This document shows positions 49,001 to 55,000 of a stretch of 64,000 nt of DNA, one piece after another (positions within the stretch are counted from its first letter, which is position 1; every line of letters starts with the position of its first letter). The translations under genes were made by a program, and so were the position numbers. The notes under the pieces are model-generated. The model worked only from the letters and a program-made list of their open reading frames with translations, ran no database searches and had not been told where the DNA came from. Source of the DNA: Astropecten irregularis. Taxonomy: Eukaryota; Echinodermata; Asteroidea; Paxillosida; Astropectinidae. The stretch is taken from NCBI GenBank assembly GCA_963971285.1, contig OZ020246.1, forward strand, positions 20,443,217 to 20,507,216, written 5' to 3'.

Positions 49001-52000
49001 CAGATCCTCATGGGGGAAGTGCAGTGGAGACAGACAACTGATATATCTGTATTATCATTCGGAAAGATGAGAAGGAAAATGTAAAAAAGTATCACAGAAA
49101 TGCATTTGTCAGCTCTGTGCCGTGTTTCGTAGAGGAAAAAGTCGAGAATCTCGATGACAGCACAAGCGCACACACAATTTTATTTTTTTGATTTCCAACA
49201 AAATGTGCCCCGGGAAGTATCGTATTGCAGCCAATATTTCTGGAACCATCTTCCCACGAACATTGATGCGATCTTTTCATGAGAGGTGGCTGACATCTCT
49301 GCTCATTCAAGAATGGTGTCGTCAGACCGTGCTTTGTACATGTAGTAGCAGCCTGAGAAGACCGGATCAGATTATCTTCTTTTTGGGGGCTGTGGGGAGG
49401 GTTTCTTCTACTATCACATACTTTCTAAATATATAACAGCGTGGTAACTTAATAGCAGAGGTTTGGGGGCATTTCATGGACAGAGTTACTCAGGCTTATG
49501 CTTCCCTTACATAAATACATAAGATAAACACTATGGTTCATACATTCATTCATTCATTTATTCATTCATTCAAACGAAACTTTTTTTGAAAATTGCATGA
49601 TGGCGCAGTATTAAATAATTGATATGCAGTTGAATCTCAGCCCAGTGAATAAAAAACCAAGGGCCAGATCTGGATTGTCGGTTGCGGCTTGGTCAGTTTG
49701 TATCTGCAGCATCAGCCTCTGAAGAAATCTTTAGCAAGAGGGAGGGGTGGAGGGTTGTGAAATGTAGTCAGTGTTACCTCCTTGACAAGGAGTGTGTGCT
49801 ATCGGGGATCGACACTTCGGTAGAGCGGTTTCTATACAGACGATTCAATAAAATGGTGAGATTTGTGTATATCGAGTGGGATCAGGGTACAGGCTGTAAT
49901 AATGTGTCATCATTCTGTGGATTTGGACAAGGACTACCTGCCCTACGTTCCCACCCAACCACCACCCCTTACCTCCCTCCCCTTGATGCATCCTGCATAC
50001 ACCATACAGCAAGTGGCTGTTTCTTCAGGAGGGGGGCGAACATCAGCATTCATGTCAAACACGTTCACCATTCTGACAAGCAGCTGTGCCACGTCACACG
50101 GCCAAAGATAACATTGCTGCAGACAAGGAAAGGGGAGGGCCCCCAGTCTGCGTCCGTCCCGTCCTGTAGGAGACATGTTTTCTTATTGATGCGGGGATTA
50201 ATAGGACAAGACAAGGAGCCTGACTTATCACTTGATGTCGGGCAACACAGTACTCTGACACTCAAGCACCAGTCGCTGGGAAACCAATTGCCCTCATGTT
50301 TTTCAGCTCCTCATATAACCAACCCCCCCTTTCCCCTCCCCCCAACCCCCAGGGAAACCAAAAAATCGATAACTTTGAAATTAACAGAAACAACATAACC
50401 CGTAGACTTTACATTAACCCATCGCTCGTAGACTGCAAAGAAGGTTGATGGAATAATAAGACAAGGGGAGACGTTGCATGCTGCCTTCGTGCCAGTGCTT
50501 GGCAAATCTAGCCTCTGGCAGTCTGGGGGAAAAAAAAAACCAAGAAAAAAATAAACACACCAAACTTTATTAGTTTTGTCTGGCAGTGGCGGACAACGAT
50601 TCTTACGGTGTATTGCGAGCAAATTTTATGAAGCATGAAATTTTCTCTTCGGTTTTTTTTTTTTTTTTTTTTTGGTCCGGTTGTATTCGTTTATTTTCTT
50701 TTTCATGTTAGGTTTATGTATGTAATTTGGGGGGGTTCCAAGTCTGCCTCCATCAGCCAATGTCAGAAAGGGTTAGTTTTACGAAGTGTGTGCACCAGCA
50801 TGTTATACGATCTTATCAATTGCCTCGCATTGTTGCCCATAACATGCACGTTTAATGGAGTTTGGATAGTGTTTATGGGTTTTTCCATGGGTGCGTTTAA
50901 TGTGTTGATGTAAATACGATCGGAGGTTTTGCCAGATATTGAGGAGATACAGTCAGGTTTACGTAGTATCAGGGGAGTATTCAACTCCTCTTGGGTAAGA
51001 AATAAAGTCATTCTGAAGGAACTTGAGACAACGATCAAAACTACTATGTCCAGGTCAACATCCGTTGGATGTTAAAAGAGTGACGCATTCATGATGTCGA
51101 TATACATTATGAACGAAACGTTGAAGATTAACTCTCTGTTTTGGTGACAAATTGAATGATGGAACATTTCAAAAGATACATTTGACTGTGACATGTTGTG
51201 GGTTGTCATGCAAAATGTTACATGGTCCTGATTGGGTTACAAGTACGAGAAAAAAAAATTGAAATTAATTTGTAATTTTCATTTTTTTTTTACAGTGAAT
51301 CAGATATTGCTAAAAATTGCTCTTTTTAGGCAATTGAATCGTTACTTTTTGTCACGCATACATTATGTCTGACGAAAGCTCATGACAGAAATATCAGTGG
51401 TTGCACTACATATTTCCTGGCCATGCTCAAATCTGAACCAACTAGTGCAAGTTGAATTCCCTTCATGTATATCCGAACATTTTTATTTTTATGTTTTTGG
51501 TTGGTCTGATAGTTTGTTTTCGGTTGTCTGTTAACATTCAAGTGCCCCGAATCTTCATAAGGGAAAAAAATGTGGACATCGGTGTAGACAATATGACATA
51601 TGAATGACAGATTCTTTAATCGTTAATCCTAGTTTGTAGTTTGTAATGCAGATGGGTCTCATGCTTGCCCAGCTAAGATGAATGGTCTCTGAAGACATTG
51701 ATTTTACAAAGGCGATCGTTGTTACTGTCTTTCCCTCCCCCTCCCCCTGCCCCCCTTCAGCTTGAATCATATTGGTGAATCTAGTCAACGTATACTGCGG
51801 AATTAGTGTCGAATTGCTCAACTTTCATAACATCAATGAGAGGAGGCTATTCTTATTCCGAACAAAAATCTGGAGACATTGCTCGAACTTGTACTTGGCC
51901 AATTTTCATGCAATAGGTAAAAATAGTAATCATTGAAATATGTGGATCCGTTACATTCATGTAAGAATCGTTTGTACTTTCGCACTTCTATTTGGTTCGC

Positions 52001-55000
52001 ACTTCTCATAAGGTCTCAACGTTTCGACTAGCCTGCTCTAGTCCTCATCAGGAGACCATCAGGTCCCTGATTAGGACTAGAGCAGTCTAGAGCAGGCTAG
52101 TCAAAATGTTGAGACCTTAGTAGAAGTGCGAACGAAATAGAAGTGCGAAAGTACAAACGATTCTTACATGGTGTTTCCGTAAACCGATCCACATACCAAT
52201 TGTCACCATGCAAAGCCTCAAATCTTTCTAATTTAAATAAATATTAAAATAAATACGAAAAGTAAAATGTTGACCAAAAGTATCTATAGACTTGTATACC
52301 TTGTAATTCTGTGTGCAGTATTCAAATGTAAATTGAACATTTTATACACAAAATATGACCGATGAATTCCCCTTTGAGGTGCATGGAAATACCAGGGCAT
52401 TGTTTCTTCACATAGCTTGCTGTGCAAAGAACTCATTCATGTTATTGCATAAAATGTTTTTCGATGCTCATTTCAGACGTCTGCAGTTTTGTTTTAAAAG
52501 CAAATACTTGTCTCAGACCAGCACATTTTGTCAGAAGTCAAACAAAGTCTAGAGTTTTCACTGAGACAAGTAGGAAAGTAACCATAAACATTTGACACAT
52601 ACATGTATAAGTTGTGCCGATCAATCTTTTTTGACATAATTTTTTGTTTGCAGGCTAAGAGCTGTGGTTTTGTCGTCCTGTGCTTTTTGTTATGGTTTTG
52701 ATGTCGCATTGATTTTTTTTAGACATAATAAAGCTCAGAATGTGTTTTATATATATGGCTTTAATAACTGCACATTGTACACACACATTACAGTGTAGCT
52801 TCCTCAGTATTAGTCAATGCTTTTAACACATAATGAATTGAATATTCCAAATTCTTTTGTATGTTTACAAATCATCACATGATATCCCCGTGTTTGCATC
52901 TCAAAACAGCATCTCATAAGTCATCAAGACAAGGCCTAGGCCCTTCCACAGATTCCTCCATGTGGCTCAGGGTGCCTAGGGGCCAGAAGATGGTTGCAGA
53001 AAGGTCTTTGTACTCTCCTGCTCCTAGACTGTTGAATGATCTCCCATCGACCATTAGGATGGCTTCTAGTCTCCAGACTTTCAAGAGCCCCCCTCAAAAC
53101 ACACTTGTTATGTTGACATACACTGTTTCTTCCCTCTTTCGTTTTTCCATGCAATGTGTAATATCTTTTGTTTCATTTTCACATTATTCTTTGTCAAGCA
53201 CAATGATCAGTCATGGAATTTTGCGATATATCGTAAATACTTTTAGTATGTGGACCGGTTTGCAAAAACACTGTGTAAGAATCGTTTGTACTTTCGCACT
53301 TCTATTTCATTCGCACTTCTCGTAAGGTCTCAGCGTTTCAACTAGCCTGCTCTAGTCATCATCAGGAGATCCCTGATGATGACTAGAGCAGGCTAGACGA
53401 AACGTTGAGACTTAGTGCGAACGAAACAGAAGTGTGAAAGTACGAACGATTCTTACATATGATGTTTCCGCAAACCGATCCACATACCAATGGTATGTCA
53501 ACAGCGCACGTGCACGCAATTGTGAGCATGCGCGTGTTGTTTTGCACCTGCACTGTTGTGCGTGCGCTGTTGACGTAACGATCGGTTCTCAAAAGTCTCC
53601 CATTGTCATCATGCAAAGCCTCAAATTTTTCATAAATACTTTTACTGTTATCATTCAAAGAAACCCCAAGATTTGTATTTTATTTGCGGGAAGCACACTT
53701 GGTGTACCCTTATTTGAAATACCAATTTCTGAAAGCACAGAATGATCATAGTCGGGTTATTCTGATAAACCAATGACCATCTCAAAAGTGCAGGCCTACA
53801 GCTCTGCAGCCCACAATGAAACTGTAGACCCCTTCTTGCAGTTGAGGAGGCTGACAGAAAACCCCGGGATAATATTCCAGGACATGGTACTAGAGCAGAT
53901 TTGTAATAATGCTGATGTTTTCTGGTTGTTTCTTTTTTTGTAGCCTGTTCCATCAAAGTTTGGGAAGTTGTTCAACCGTGGACTGGGAAGCCCTCCCCTT
54001 GGAGAAGCCAAACAGCACGGATTCAGCATCTGCCAGAAATACAAGGTATGATACTCACCGGAAGACAAAGTCTCAGTCTCACCTGGTCTGAATTTACAAC
54101 CACAAAAACCCCTTCATCCGCCTCTCTACTCCTAAATGTTTTCGCATTTCAAATCTGTTGCAACCCACTCCCATATTTCTCAAACTCTTAAGATAAACTT
54201 CGTGAAAGTTATAATGGTCAGAGCATACTGGCCGGAACATTGAGTAAACCGGCTCTTTTCAGAGCTACCCCTTACTCACAAATGTATGTCACATGGTGTT
54301 ACCGCAAAACCTAGGGAGACTTTTGAGAATCGGTCTTCATGTCAACAGCGCACGCACACGCGTCTCCCATTACTTTACTTTACTGGACAAGTCTTGCTTT
54401 TTTGATGTAGCATAGGGAAATGCAAGATCTTTAAGAATCCTAAGGCTCATGAGAGTAAGTCTTGTTAGTTGAACTTTGGAACTTTGGATGCTGAAGACTG
54501 TATGGATCTGGCAGACATCTTGGGGTGAATCTTAAAACTGTCAAGACTTCCAATGGAACCATTTTTCCTGACATTCATTCAGTGATGTGATTGAATCTCA
54601 ATATCGTCAGATTTCTTCTTATATCTTCATTTTTGATTCTTCTTTCGCCGACTGAAACATGTTTTGTTGTTTGCTCATCGACATATGAATTCCGTCCTTT
54701 GGTTGGGATGTTTTATTCCTTGTCTCTCCTAATGACCGTCAGCTTTCATCTGAGGTTCGCAAATCTTGAAAATCAAATCATGGCTATGCTTAAATGACCC
54801 GAGGTTGATTTCACGAAGCCCTACCATCGATCTTAACTCAAGTTAGGAAGGATAACCCATCGTAGGGGGCCTGTCCTACATAGGGCTGCAGTGCATCATA
54901 AGCCCTACGATTGATAGTAAGTTACGATGAGTTTTGTATACAATGCGGCTAAAAAGGCCACTTGTGATATCTAAAATAAAAACACTAAATGTGAACAACG

